A stretch of 64,000 nt of DNA, taken from the NCBI RefSeq assembly GCF_003044275.1, contig NZ_PZPL01000001.1:2604001-2668000 (forward strand), read 5' to 3'. This document shows positions 35,964 to 43,910 of the stretch, piece after piece. The notes beneath the pieces are model-generated. The model saw only the letters and a list, made by a program, of their open reading frames with translations, made no database searches and was not told the origin of the DNA. Made by a program: the position numbers and the translations under genes. The stretch's first letter is position 1; every line of letters begins with the position of its first letter. Source of the stretch: Rathayibacter caricis DSM 15933 (lineage in GTDB: Bacteria; Actinomycetota; Actinomycetes; Actinomycetales; Microbacteriaceae).

Positions 35964-37511
35964 ATGAGCGAATCCTCCTCCGATCCGTTGCGCCCTCTGG
36001 CGCTCGTCACCGGTGCGACCGGCTACATCGGCGGCCGGCTCACCCCGCGACTGCTCGAGGCCGGCTTCCGCGTCCGCGTGCTGGTCCGCGATCCGCGCAA
36101 GCTCGCCGAGGTGCCCTGGGCCGAGCAGGTCGAGGTGGCACAGGGCGACCTGGGCGATCCGGAGTCGCTGACCGCCGCGTTCGAGGGCGTCTCGGTCCTC
36201 TACTACCTGGTGCACTCGATGGGCTCAGGGGCCGATCACGCGAAGTTCGAGGAGATCGAGAGCCGCGCTGCGACCAACGTCGCCGAGGCCGCGCTCGCGG
36301 CCGGCGTCGAGCGGATCGTCTACCTCGGCGGACTGCACCCCGACGGCGAGAAGCTCTCGAAGCACCTGCGCTCCCGGGCCGAGGTCGGCCGGATCCTGAT
36401 GGAGTCGGGCGTTCCGACGATCGCCCTGCAGGCCGGAGTGATCATCGGCTCCGGCTCCACCTCGTTCGAGATGGTCCGGCACCTCACCGACGTGCTGCCC
36501 TACATGCCCGCTCCGCAGTGGGTGCGCAACTTCATCCAGCCGATCGCGGTGCGCGACGTGCTGCACTACCTGATCGGCGCCGCCTCGCTCGAGGACCGCA
36601 CGCTCAACCGCACGTTCGACATCGGCGGCCCCGACGTGCTGCGCTACGGCCAGATGATGAACGGCTACGCGGTCGAGGCCGGCCTGCCGCAGCGTCCCAT
36701 CGCCTCCCTCCCGGTCTTCACACCCTGGCTCGCCTCGCAGTGGGTCAACCTCGTCACGCCGATCCCGCGCTCGCTCGCGGTGCCGATCATCGCCTCGCTG
36801 CAGTACGACTGCGTGGTGCGCGAGCAGGACATCCGCTCGCTCATCCCCGACCCCGAGGGCGGCCTCACGCCGTACCGCCGCTCGGTGCGGTTGGCGCTGG
36901 GCAAGATGCAGGCCGGCGAGATCGAGACGAGCTGGCAGAACGCCGAGGTTTCGGGCGCCCCGAGCGATCCGCTGCCGAGCGACCCGGAGTGGGCGGGCCA
37001 CACCGTCTACGTCGACCTCAAGGTCCGCCGCACCGAGGCCGACGCGGCGAAGCTGTGGCGGGTCATCGAGGGGATCGGCGGCACGAACGGCTGGTACTCG
37101 TTCCCGCTCGCGTGGGCGATCCGGGGCTGGATGGACAAGCTGGTCGGGGGAGTGGGCCTGCAGCGCGGGCGCCGCGACTCCGAGCGACTGCACGCCGGCG
37201 ACGCGCTCGACTTCTGGCGCGTCGAGGCGATCGAGCGGCCGACGCTGCTGCGGCTGCGCGCCGAGATGAAGGTGCCGGGCGGAGCGTGGCTCGAGATGCA
37301 CGCGGAGCCGGACGAGGGCGGCGGATCGGTCTACACGCAGCGCGCGGTCTTCTTCCCGCAGGGGCTCGCCGGACGCCTCTACTGGTTCGCGGTCCTGCCC
37401 TTCCACGGCATCGTCTTCAACGGCATGGCGAACCGGATCACGGCCACCGCGCTCGACCTGCCGGACGCGGGCGACGAGCGCTCCTCTGGCGGGCGCGGAG
37501 CGCAGCGGTGA
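35964..37511 (+). CDS. SDR-type NAD(P)-binding protein with C-terminal DUF2867 domain
   Basis: Product of 515 residues. The N-terminal extended SDR fold starts with ALVTGATGYIGGRLTPRLLEAG and continues with VLVRDPRKL, GVSVLYYLVHSMGSG and ERIVYLGGLHPDG, as in atypical NmrA-like SDRs. The C-terminal third (VDLKVRRTEADAAKLWRVIEGIGG, WRVEAIERPTLLRLRAEMKVPG, PQGLAGRLYWFAVLPFHGIVFNGM) matches DUF2867. Proteins with this fusion are widespread in actinobacteria; the substrate is unknown and the motif set suggests NAD(P) binding without firm catalysis. It ends 56 nt before an SGNH hydrolase start. Confidence 0.82.
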   Translation: MSESSSDPLRPLALVTGATGYIGGRLTPRLLEAGFRVRVLVRDPRKLAEVPWAEQVEVAQGDLGDPESLTAAFEGVSVLYYLVHSMGSGADHAKFEEIESRAATNVAEAALAAGVERIVYLGGLHPDGEKLSKHLRSRAEVGRILMESGVPTIALQAGVIIGSGSTSFEMVRHLTDVLPYMPAPQWVRNFIQPIAVRDVLHYLIGAASLEDRTLNRTFDIGGPDVLRYGQMMNGYAVEAGLPQRPIASLPVFTPWLASQWVNLVTPIPRSLAVPIIASLQYDCVVREQDIRSLIPDPEGGLTPYRRSVRLALGKMQAGEIETSWQNAEVSGAPSDPLPSDPEWAGHTVYVDLKVRRTEADAAKLWRVIEGIGGTNGWYSFPLAWAIRGWMDKLVGGVGLQRGRRDSERLHAGDALDFWRVEAIERPTLLRLRAEMKVPGGAWLEMHAEPDEGGGSVYTQRAVFFPQGLAGRLYWFAVLPFHGIVFNGMANRITATALDLPDAGDERSSGGRGAQR

Positions 37512-37567
37512 CAATGGAACGGCCGGAGAGCAGCGACACCGCTCCCGGCATCGATGAGAGGAGCACG

Positions 37568-38191
37568 ATGAGCGATCTGTCGGACACGGACGCGGGGCGC
37601 GATCTCCAGCTGGGCACGGTCCTCTTCGTCGGGGACAGCATCATCCAGGCGGGCGCCTGGGACGAGTGGCTGACGGCGTCGACGGTCGTCGACGAGGGCC
37701 ACGGAGGAGCGACCACGGCCGACGTCGTGGCGCGCCTCCCCGAACTCGTCGAGCAGGCCCCCGACACGGTGGTGCTGCTGGTCGGCACCAACGATCTCGC
37801 CTGGCACCGCACGACCGAGCACATCGTGCGCAACATCGAGACGATCGTCGCGACGCTGCGCCGCGACCTCCCGGACGTGCGGCTCCTGGTCAACTCGGTC
37901 CTGCCGCGCGGGCACGAGTTCGCGCCGCAGATCCGCGACGTGAACCGCCACCTGTGGCAGTTCGCGCCCACGGCACACGCGGCGTACCTCGACCTGTGGC
38001 CCGTCTTCGCCACGGAGGACGGCGCGATGGACGACCGCTACAGCCCGGATCGGCTGCACCTGAACGAGGACGGCTACCGCGCCTGGCGCGAGGCGCTGGG
38101 CCCCGCTCTGGACGCCCTGCTGCGGATGCCTCCGCGGACGCGCCCGATCACGCTGCCGTTCGACGAGTTCGCGCGGCCCAAGACGGCGTAG
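37568..38191 (+). CDS. SGNH/GDSL-family hydrolase
   Basis: Product of 207 residues from the ATG at 37568, which has GAGGAG four bases upstream; an in-frame ATG at 37514 lacks such a site. Block I LFVGDSIIQAG holds the nucleophile Ser, block II Gly lies in GHGGATTADV, block III is VLLVGTNDLAW with Asn, and block V DRLHLNEDGY supplies Asp and His. It would be a cytoplasmic esterase or lipase-like enzyme; no signal peptide is present. Substrate unknown. It follows the SDR gene and may be co-transcribed. Confidence 0.82.
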   Translation: MSDLSDTDAGRDLQLGTVLFVGDSIIQAGAWDEWLTASTVVDEGHGGATTADVVARLPELVEQAPDTVVLLVGTNDLAWHRTTEHIVRNIETIVATLRRDLPDVRLLVNSVLPRGHEFAPQIRDVNRHLWQFAPTAHAAYLDLWPVFATEDGAMDDRYSPDRLHLNEDGYRAWREALGPALDALLRMPPRTRPITLPFDEFARPKTA

Positions 38192-38205
38192 CGGCAGCTC
38201 TGAGC

Positions 38206-38724
38206 TCAGCCCAGCGCCGCGGTGAACTCCTCGAGGGCGTCGTCCGAGAAGAGCACGAAGCGCACCTCCTCGATCGGGTCGTCGTCGGCGGTCGCTCCTC
38301 GGACGGCCGCCGCGGCGACCCGGGCGGTGTCGTCCATCGGCCAGCCGTAGACGCCGGCCGAGATCGCGGGGAACGCGACGGTCCGCGCGCCGAGCCCGCG
38401 GGCCACGGCGATCGACTCGGTGTACGCGGAGGAGAGGATCGCGGTGCGGTCCTCGCTGCGGGAGTGCACCGGCCCGACGGTGTGCACGACCCAGCGGGCG
38501 GGCAGCCGCCCCGCCGTCGTGGCCACCGCCGACCCCGCGGGGAGCCCGTCGCGGAGTGATACCGCGCGCAGGCGACGGCACTCCTCGAGGATCTCGGGAC
38601 CGCCCGCACGGTGGATCGCTCCGTCGACGCCGCCTCCGCCCAGGAGGGAGGAGTTCGCGGCGTTCACCACGACGTCGACCCGTTCGCGGGTGATGTCCCC
38701 GCGGAGCGCGACGAGCCGGGTCAC
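38206..38724 (-). CDS. Macrodomain protein (ADP-ribose hydrolase type)
   Basis: Product of 172 residues. The GTG at 38722-38724 overlaps the stop of the upstream CsoR-like gene (GTGA), so the two are coupled. The macrodomain signature VVVNAANSSLLGGGGVDGAIHRAGG is near the N terminus, and VAFPAISAGVYGWP lies in the second loop, as in the MacroD-like/YmdB family that removes ADP-ribose or hydrolyses O-acetyl-ADP-ribose. The open frame continues far upstream, but only this stretch has homology. Pairing with a metal-responsive repressor is unusual and may indicate a stress-linked role. Confidence 0.85.
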   Translation of the reverse strand: MTRLVALRGDITRERVDVVVNAANSSLLGGGGVDGAIHRAGGPEILEECRRLRAVSLRDGLPAGSAVATTAGRLPARWVVHTVGPVHSRSEDRTAILSSAYTESIAVARGLGARTVAFPAISAGVYGWPMDDTARVAAAAVRGATADDDPIEEVRFVLFSDDALEEFTAALG

Positions 38725-38999
38725 GAGCGGTTGTTCGAGAGCTCGAAGATCTTCACGAGCTCGGCGATCGCCGCCTCGCGTGCCTCGCCGCCCTCGTCGA
38801 ACATCGTCGTCACGTGGGTGCGCAGGTGGTTCTCGACGATCAGCTTGTTCAGCGAGCCGAGCGACTTCTGGATCGCGAGGGACTGCGTGACGATGTCGAC
38901 GCAGTAGTCCTCGTTCTCGATCATCTTCGCGAGTCCGCGCATCTGCCCCTCGAGGATGCGCGCGCGGTGGAGGGACCTCTTCTTCAGATCGTCGATCAC
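38721..38999 (-). CDS. CsoR/RcnR-family metal-sensing transcriptional repressor
   Basis: Product of 92 all-helical residues from GTG. RARILEGQMRGLAKMIENEDYCVDI and LNKLIVENHLRTHVTTMF align with the DUF156 fold. Metal-site positions are Cys33, His58 and His62. CsoR copper sensors have Cys-His-Cys; the third position here is His, as in the Ni/Co sensor RcnR, although the extra N-terminal His of RcnR is not obvious. The -10 box TAGGCT (39006-39011) lies six bases upstream, and a palindromic operator sits in its -35 region. It is probably autoregulated and controls the coupled macrodomain gene and perhaps the divergent membrane gene. Confidence 0.85.
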   Translation of the reverse strand: MIDDLKKRSLHRARILEGQMRGLAKMIENEDYCVDIVTQSLAIQKSLGSLNKLIVENHLRTHVTTMFDEGGEAREAAIAELVKIFELSNNRS

Positions 39000-39005
39000 T
39001 CCGCC

Positions 39006-39011
39006 AGCCTA
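39006..39011 (-). promoter_or_regulatory. -10 box TAGGCT of the CsoR-type regulator gene
   Basis: On the minus strand TAGGCT lies six bases before the GTG at 38999, a leaderless layout. Its -35 region falls on the palindrome at 39024-39044. Confidence 0.5.
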
Positions 39012-39023
39012 CGCCGACTCGGC

Positions 39024-39044
39024 GGATACCCGCCGGGGGTATCC
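39024..39044. promoter_or_regulatory. Palindromic CsoR/RcnR-type operator
   Basis: GGATACCC-GCCGG-GGGTATCC is a perfect 8-bp inverted repeat with a 5-bp centre. TACCC/GGGTA half-sites with a G/C centre are typical of this repressor family. It covers the -35 regions of both the leftward regulator promoter and the rightward promoter at 39059-39064. Confidence 0.75.
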
Positions 39045-39058
39045 CACCCGCCGCCCCG

Positions 39059-39064
39059 TACGAT
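39059..39064 (+). promoter_or_regulatory. -10 box TACGAT of the divergent membrane-protein gene
   Basis: TACGAT is followed by six bases and the GTG at 39071. The operator at 39024-39044 lies about 15-35 bases upstream of the box, at its -35 region. Confidence 0.5.
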
Positions 39065-39070
39065 CGAGGA

Positions 39071-39433
39071 GTGAACGCTGCTCCGTCCTCCCGCGGCCCC
39101 GCCGGCCGGTACCCCTCCCGCGCCACGTCCAAGATGGCGCTGGCTCCCGGTGTGCTCGCGGCGATCGTCCTCCTCGCCGGACTCGCCCTCGTCGGCGGCG
39201 ACGCGTACGACTTCGTGCGGTACCCGGTGGCGATCCTCGCCGCCGTGATCGGCTGGTTCGCGATCCAGGCGCGGGCGCCGCTCTGGCTGATCGGGCTCGT
39301 GCCGATCCTCGTGCTCTGGAACCCCGTGCTGCCGTTCGCGTTCCCGGACGCGGTCTGGTCCTCCCTCCACCTGGCGGCCGTCGGCGTCGTCGTCGCAGCC
39401 GGGCTGATCATCAAGGTGCCCGTCGCGGAGTGA
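39071..39433 (+). CDS. Small integral membrane protein divergent from the CsoR-type regulator
   Basis: Product of 120 residues from GTG. About four hydrophobic segments are present (VLAAIVLLAGLALVGG, YPVAILAAVIGWFAI, WLIGLVPILVLWNPVLPF, LAAVGVVVAAGLIIKV). The order resembles small DUF6804-like proteins, but no metal-binding Cys/His cluster or transporter motif is visible. It shares its promoter region and operator with the metal sensor, so it could be a regulated target. Function unknown. Confidence 0.72.
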   Translation: MNAAPSSRGPAGRYPSRATSKMALAPGVLAAIVLLAGLALVGGDAYDFVRYPVAILAAVIGWFAIQARAPLWLIGLVPILVLWNPVLPFAFPDAVWSSLHLAAVGVVVAAGLIIKVPVAE

Positions 39434-39493
39434 TCCGCCGCGCCTCCTCGGGGCGGGACGCACCGGGTCGGGGTGTGCCGCACCTCCTCGGGG

Positions 39494-39499
39494 TATGAT
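39494..39499 (+). promoter_or_regulatory. Candidate -10 box TATGAT of the SNF2 helicase gene
   Basis: TATGAT is close to the TATAAT consensus and would give a leader of about 175 nt before the ATG at 39681. The leader holds no gene I can support. Confidence 0.4.
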
Positions 39500-39680
39500 G
39501 AGGGCGCACCCGCGCGCCGGGGATGCTGCGACCGGGTCTCAGATCCGTTGCTCGGAGCTCCCGACGGCCACCGGGTGCACCGACGCACGACCGCCTCCAC
39601 GGAGGCAACGCGGCGGCGGCAATGCCGACGGTAGAGCCCGGGAACCCCTCCTGCGCCCCCGTCGAACGTCGAGGAGGAGC

Positions 39681-41834
39681 ATGGCTCGCAGCGGCCAGCG
39701 TCAGTCCGGTGGTCAGACGCGTCGTACGAACGCGGCCGGGAGCAGGCCGCGCTCGCGGCCCCGCGGAGGCGACAACGCCGGGATCATCCCGATCCTCGCG
39801 CGACGCGTCCGCGAGGTGGAGGCGAAGGCGCAGAGCGGCAAGGTCGGCCCGACCAACCGCACGAAGTTCCTCGTCATCGCCCTGCTCATGCGCGAGGAGC
39901 GCAAGCGGGTCAAGGTCGACACCGAGCTCAGCGACGCTCAGCGCGCCGAGGAGATGAAGCGCCTGGACGGCATCGCGACGATCCTCGCGAAGACCGCGGC
40001 GCGCGACACGAGCCTGATCAGCCTCCTCGAATCGGAGGCGGGATACACGGCCGCCGCGCAGAAGCTGCGCCGCGACTGGCTGCTCGAGGCCGGCGCCGAG
40101 CTCACTCCCGACGAGCTGCTCATCGTGACCGAGCCGGAGCCCAAGCCGGAAGCGCCCGTCAACCAGGTCGTTCCGCCGTCGGTCCGCGCGCGTCAGCTCG
40201 CCAACCCGTTCCTCCCGCCGGACTTCTCGATCGCCGCCGCTCCGGCGCCGACCCGCCGTCGACTCGACGACTGGGAGCTGCTCGGACCGCTCTTCAAGGC
40301 GTTCGAGTACGGCGCCGGCGGACGCGCCGCGAGCATGGAGCTGCCCGAGCCGCCGACCCTCGACCGGGTCTCCCCGCGCGGCCGCGAGCTGATGGAGCAC
40401 CAGGCGCGCTTCATCGAGAGCGCTCGGGAGGGGCACCGCAGCTTCCTCCTCGCCGACGAGCCGGGCCTCGGCAAGACCGCGCAGAGCCTCCTCGCCGCCT
40501 CCGTCACCGGGTCGTACCCGCTGCTCGCCGTGGTGCCGAACGTCGTCAAGATGAACTGGGCGCGCGAGGTCGAGCACTGGACGCCGCAGCGCCGCGCGAC
40601 CGTGATCCACGGCGACGGGACGACCCTCGACGCGTTCGCCGACGTGGTCATCGTGAACTACGACATCCTCGACCGCCACCTGGGCTGGCTCGGGAGCATG
40701 GGCTTCCGCGGCATGGTCGTCGACGAGGCGCACTTCATCAAGAACCTGCGGTCGCAGCGGTCGCAGAGCGTGCTCGCGCTCGCCTCGAAGATCCGCGAGA
40801 CCACTCCGGGTCACGATCCGCTGATGATCGCCCTGACGGGCACACCGCTGATCAACGACGTCGACGACTTCCGCGCCATCTGGCGCTTCCTCGGCTGGAT
40901 CGACGAGACGAAGCCCGGCACCGAGCTGATGAGCCGCCTCGAGGACACGGGCCTCACTCCGGCCGACACGGCCTTCTACCCGGAGGCGCGCGAGGCGGTC
41001 ATCGACCTCGGCATCGTCCGGCGCAAGAAGATCGACGTCGCCGCCGACCTGCCGTCGAAGCGGATCGTCGACCTGCCCGTCGAGCTCGACGACGACCTCG
41101 GCCGCTCCATCCAGAAGGCCGAGCGCGAGCTGGGCGCCCGGATGCTGCAGCGGTACAAGGCCGTCACGGCCTCGATCACGCACGAGCTCGACACCGACGA
41201 GAGCGAGCGGTTCATCCGCATCGTCGCGCAGAGCGAGCTCGAGGAGTCGAAGTCGGCGAAGACCGGCGAGAACGTGTTCACGATGGTGCGGCGCATCGGC
41301 CAGGCGAAGGCCGCGCTCGCCGCGGACTACGCCTCGCAGCTCGCGCGCTCCGTCGGCAAGGTCGTCTTCTTCGCCAAGCACGTCGACGTGATGGACCAGG
41401 CCGAGGACACCTTCGAGAAGCGCGAGCTCGCCTCCGTCTCGATCCGCGGCGACCAGACGGCGACCTTCCGCCAGTCGCAGATCGACGCGTTCAACACCGA
41501 CCCCGACGTCTCGGTCGCAGTCTGCTCGCTGACGGCGGCCGGAGTGGGCGTGAACCTGCAGGCCTCCTCGAACGTGGTCCTCGCGGAGCTGTCCTGGACG
41601 TCCGCGGAGCAGACGCAGGCCATCGACCGCGTGCACCGCATCGGTCAGGAGGAGCCGGTCACGGCGTGGCGCATCATCGCCGCGCACACGATCGACGCCA
41701 AGATCGCCGAGCTGATCGACGCCAAGGCGGGTCTCGCCGCCCGCGCCCTCGACGGGGCGGACGCCGAGACCGCCTCGGCGGACACCGTTCAGCTGGACGC
41801 GCTCATGCACGTCCTCCGCGAGGCGATCGGCTGA
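39681..41834 (+). CDS. SNF2-family DEAD/DEAH-box helicase
   Basis: Product of 717 residues from the ATG with GAGGAGGAG directly upstream; a longer frame from 39495 lacks homology and a ribosome site. The N-terminal 220 residues are basic, then helical, and unrecognised. The helicase core shows motif I DEPGLGKTAQ (near 256), motif II VDEAHFIKN (near 346), TGTPLIND, motif V-like AGVGVNLQASSNVVL and motif VI QAIDRVHRIGQ (near 646). Motif I carries Pro where most SNF2 proteins have Met. These enzymes translocate on DNA and remodel protein-DNA complexes. It stands alone with no methylase, nuclease or Dnd-like partner, so a defence role is not supported. Its end overlaps the convergent thiD-tenA by 32 nt. 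Confidence 0.85.
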   Translation: MARSGQRQSGGQTRRTNAAGSRPRSRPRGGDNAGIIPILARRVREVEAKAQSGKVGPTNRTKFLVIALLMREERKRVKVDTELSDAQRAEEMKRLDGIATILAKTAARDTSLISLLESEAGYTAAAQKLRRDWLLEAGAELTPDELLIVTEPEPKPEAPVNQVVPPSVRARQLANPFLPPDFSIAAAPAPTRRRLDDWELLGPLFKAFEYGAGGRAASMELPEPPTLDRVSPRGRELMEHQARFIESAREGHRSFLLADEPGLGKTAQSLLAASVTGSYPLLAVVPNVVKMNWAREVEHWTPQRRATVIHGDGTTLDAFADVVIVNYDILDRHLGWLGSMGFRGMVVDEAHFIKNLRSQRSQSVLALASKIRETTPGHDPLMIALTGTPLINDVDDFRAIWRFLGWIDETKPGTELMSRLEDTGLTPADTAFYPEAREAVIDLGIVRRKKIDVAADLPSKRIVDLPVELDDDLGRSIQKAERELGARMLQRYKAVTASITHELDTDESERFIRIVAQSELEESKSAKTGENVFTMVRRIGQAKAALAADYASQLARSVGKVVFFAKHVDVMDQAEDTFEKRELASVSIRGDQTATFRQSQIDAFNTDPDVSVAVCSLTAAGVGVNLQASSNVVLAELSWTSAEQTQAIDRVHRIGQEEPVTAWRIIAAHTIDAKIAELIDAKAGLAARALDGADAETASADTVQLDALMHVLREAIG

Positions 41835-43266
41835 GCGGAGCCGCGAAGAAGTCGCGCTCGAACAGGCTGGAGCGCAGGAACGCGTCGCGCATCGCGGCGC
41901 GTTCCGCATGTCCGGCGCGGGCCGACGCGGCTTCGGTGAGGGCGATCGCCCGCTCGGTCGCCGCGGCGAAGCCGGGATCGGCGTAGGTCGAGAGCCAGTC
42001 CTCGTAGGGGTTACCCGGCCGGTTCGCGGCCGCCAGGCGCTCGCCGATGTCGGCGTAGAGCCAGAAGCACGGGAGCAGCGCCGCGACGATCTCGCCGTAG
42101 CCGCCCCTCGCTCCGACGGCCGTCAGGTGGTCGACGTAGCCGCGGGTGGTGTCGGACGGGGTCGCGGTGCGGCCGCCGAGGCGGTCGCGGTGCAGCTGCG
42201 CCTCCGTCGCGATCGCCTGGCCGGAGCTCTCGGCCCAGAAGACCTGCTCCTGGGCGGTAGGAGCCTTCTGCGCCGCGACGGCGAGCACGCGCGCGTACTC
42301 CGAGAGGTAGAGAGCGTCCTGGGCGAGGTACCACTCGAAGTCGTCGCGCTCCAGGGTGCCGTCGCCCAGCGCGGTCACGAAGGGCAGCGCGTCGATCGCG
42401 CGGCGCAGCGGCTCCGTCTCCTCCCAGACGGCGCTGCAGAACGGCGGGGTCCTGTGCCGGTGGAAGTGGTCGATCGGGCCGTTGCCGCTGCCGACCTCGA
42501 GGGCGTCGGCCGCGCGCAGGGCGCCGGTCAGCCACTCCTTCGCCTGCGTCAGCGCCTCGGCGAGATCGTCGGCCGAGGTGGAGCGTCCGGCGAGGAGCAC
42601 GGCCAGGGCGGAGGAGAGCGAGCAGCCCGTGCCGTGCGTGTTCGCAGTGGCGACGCGCTCACCCGGGACCTCGCGCACCTCGCCCTCGGGCGTGACCACG
42701 GCGTCCGGAGTCGAGGGGCCGTCGAGGTGGCCGCCCTTCACGAGCACGGCGGTGCCGAGGCTGCGGGCGAGCTGCGCGCCCTGCTGCAGCGCCTCGTGCC
42801 AGTCCTCTGCGGGCGCTGTCCCCGCGAGCACCGCGAGCTCGGGGAGATTCGGAGTGACGAGGTGTGCCCGACGGACGAGCCCGCGGACGCACTCCTCGGC
42901 CTCGGGGTCGAGCAGGCGGTGGCCGCTGGTCGCGATCATGACCGGATCGACGACGATCAGCGGCGGCTGCACCGTCTCGAGCCAGTCGAGGATCTCGGCG
43001 CCGATCGCGGCGGTCGCGATCATCCCGATCTTCACCGCGTCGATCTCGACGTCGTCGCTGACGGCGTCGAGCTGCTCGCGGAGGAAGGAGGTCGGGGGCA
43101 GATGGACGGAGCGCACACCGTGCGTGTTCTGCGCGACCAGCGCGGTGACGACCGCCATCCCGTAGCCGCCGAGCGCCCCGATCGACTTGAGGTCGGCCTG
43201 GATGCCCGCGCCGCCGGTCGGGTCGGTGCCCGCGATGCTGAGCACGCGGGGGATCCGCGCGGTCAT
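41803..43266 (-). CDS. thiD: ThiD-TenA fusion: HMP(-P) kinase joined to aminopyrimidine aminohydrolase domain
   Basis: Product of 487 residues; its ATG overlaps the thiE stop (ATGA). Residues 1-about 260 form hydroxymethylpyrimidine (phosphate) kinase: SIAGTDPTGGAGIQADLKS, VIDPVMIATSGHRLL-like, VTPNLPELAVL, VKGGHLDG and THGTGCSLSSALA. Residues about 275-487 form a TenA domain: FVTALGDGTLERDDFEWYLAQDALYL and LLPCFWLYADIGERL, which includes the TenA active-site Cys region. The fusion joins pyrimidine phosphorylation with salvage of degraded thiamine pyrimidines. It is the last gene of the riboswitch-controlled thi operon. Confidence 0.92.
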   Translation of the reverse strand: MTARIPRVLSIAGTDPTGGAGIQADLKSIGALGGYGMAVVTALVAQNTHGVRSVHLPPTSFLREQLDAVSDDVEIDAVKIGMIATAAIGAEILDWLETVQPPLIVVDPVMIATSGHRLLDPEAEECVRGLVRRAHLVTPNLPELAVLAGTAPAEDWHEALQQGAQLARSLGTAVLVKGGHLDGPSTPDAVVTPEGEVREVPGERVATANTHGTGCSLSSALAVLLAGRSTSADDLAEALTQAKEWLTGALRAADALEVGSGNGPIDHFHRHRTPPFCSAVWEETEPLRRAIDALPFVTALGDGTLERDDFEWYLAQDALYLSEYARVLAVAAQKAPTAQEQVFWAESSGQAIATEAQLHRDRLGGRTATPSDTTRGYVDHLTAVGARGGYGEIVAALLPCFWLYADIGERLAAANRPGNPYEDWLSTYADPGFAAATERAIALTEAASARAGHAERAAMRDAFLRSSLFERDFFAAPLSRSPRGGRA

Positions 43267-43910
43267 CGGTCCCACTCCGAGCGCAGGCTCCGAGCGGCGT
43301 CGGCGGGGTCGGCCGCCGTGCAGATCGCGGAGACGACGGCGAGCCCCGCCGCGCCCGCCGCCCGCAGGGGAGCTGCGTCGCGGGCGTCCACGCCGCCGAT
43401 GGCGACGCAGGGGAGCGCAGTCGCGGCGGCGAGAGCGGCGAAGCCGTCGATCCCGAGCGGCGCCGGGTGGTCCGGCTTCGTGGTGGTCGGGCGGATCACT
43501 CCGACTCCGAGGTAGTCGACGGTGCCCGCGGGCAGGGCGTGGACGGCGTCGAGGTGGGCGGTCGTGTTCGCCGTCAGCCCGACGACCGCGTCGGGTCCCA
43601 GCAGCGCGCGTGCCGCGGCGACGGGCAGATCGGACTGCCCGACGTGCACGCCGTGCACCCGGGCGCCGGCGAGCCGCGCGGCGAGGGCGACGTCGACGCG
43701 GTCGTCGACCAGGAGGGTCGTGCTGTCGTCGAGCACCTCGGCGACGGCCAGGACGAGAGCGAGCAGCTCGGCCGCGGAGGCGTCGTGGTCGCGGATCTGC
43801 ACCGTGCGGACACCGCCGACGACGGCTGCAGCGACCACCGCGGGCACTCCGCGCACCCCGCACTGCCGGGTGTCGGTGACCAGGTAGACGGAGAGGTCGA
43901 GGGGCCTCAT
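43263..43910 (-). CDS. thiE: Thiamine-phosphate synthase
   Basis: Product of 215 residues. [78 protein letters not shown] and [11 protein letters not shown] are the ThiE blocks. It condenses HMP-PP with thiazole phosphate. Lys of the usual QLR-K stretch is replaced, and the diphosphate-binding Arg remains in VQIRDHD. Its start overlaps the thiM stop and its stop overlaps thiD, so all three are translationally coupled. Confidence 0.9.
   Translation of the reverse strand: MRPLDLSVYLVTDTRQCGVRGVPAVVAAAVVGGVRTVQIRDHDASAAELLALVLAVAEVLDDSTTLLVDDRVDVALAARLAGARVHGVHVGQSDLPVAAARALLGPDAVVGLTANTTAHLDAVHALPAGTVDYLGVGVIRPTTTKPDHPAPLGIDGFAALAAATALPCVAIGGVDARDAAPLRAAGAAGLAVVSAICTAADPADAARSLRSEWDR

Noticed and set aside
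38206..39600. 464-codon frame containing the macrodomain protein
   Set aside because: Only the last 172 codons show homology, and the rest lies under the regulator and membrane-protein genes; the coupled GTG is the start.
41803..43863. 686-codon frame for thiD-tenA
   Set aside because: The ThiD N terminus and the ATGA overlap with thiE fix the start at 43266; upstream codons shadow thiE.
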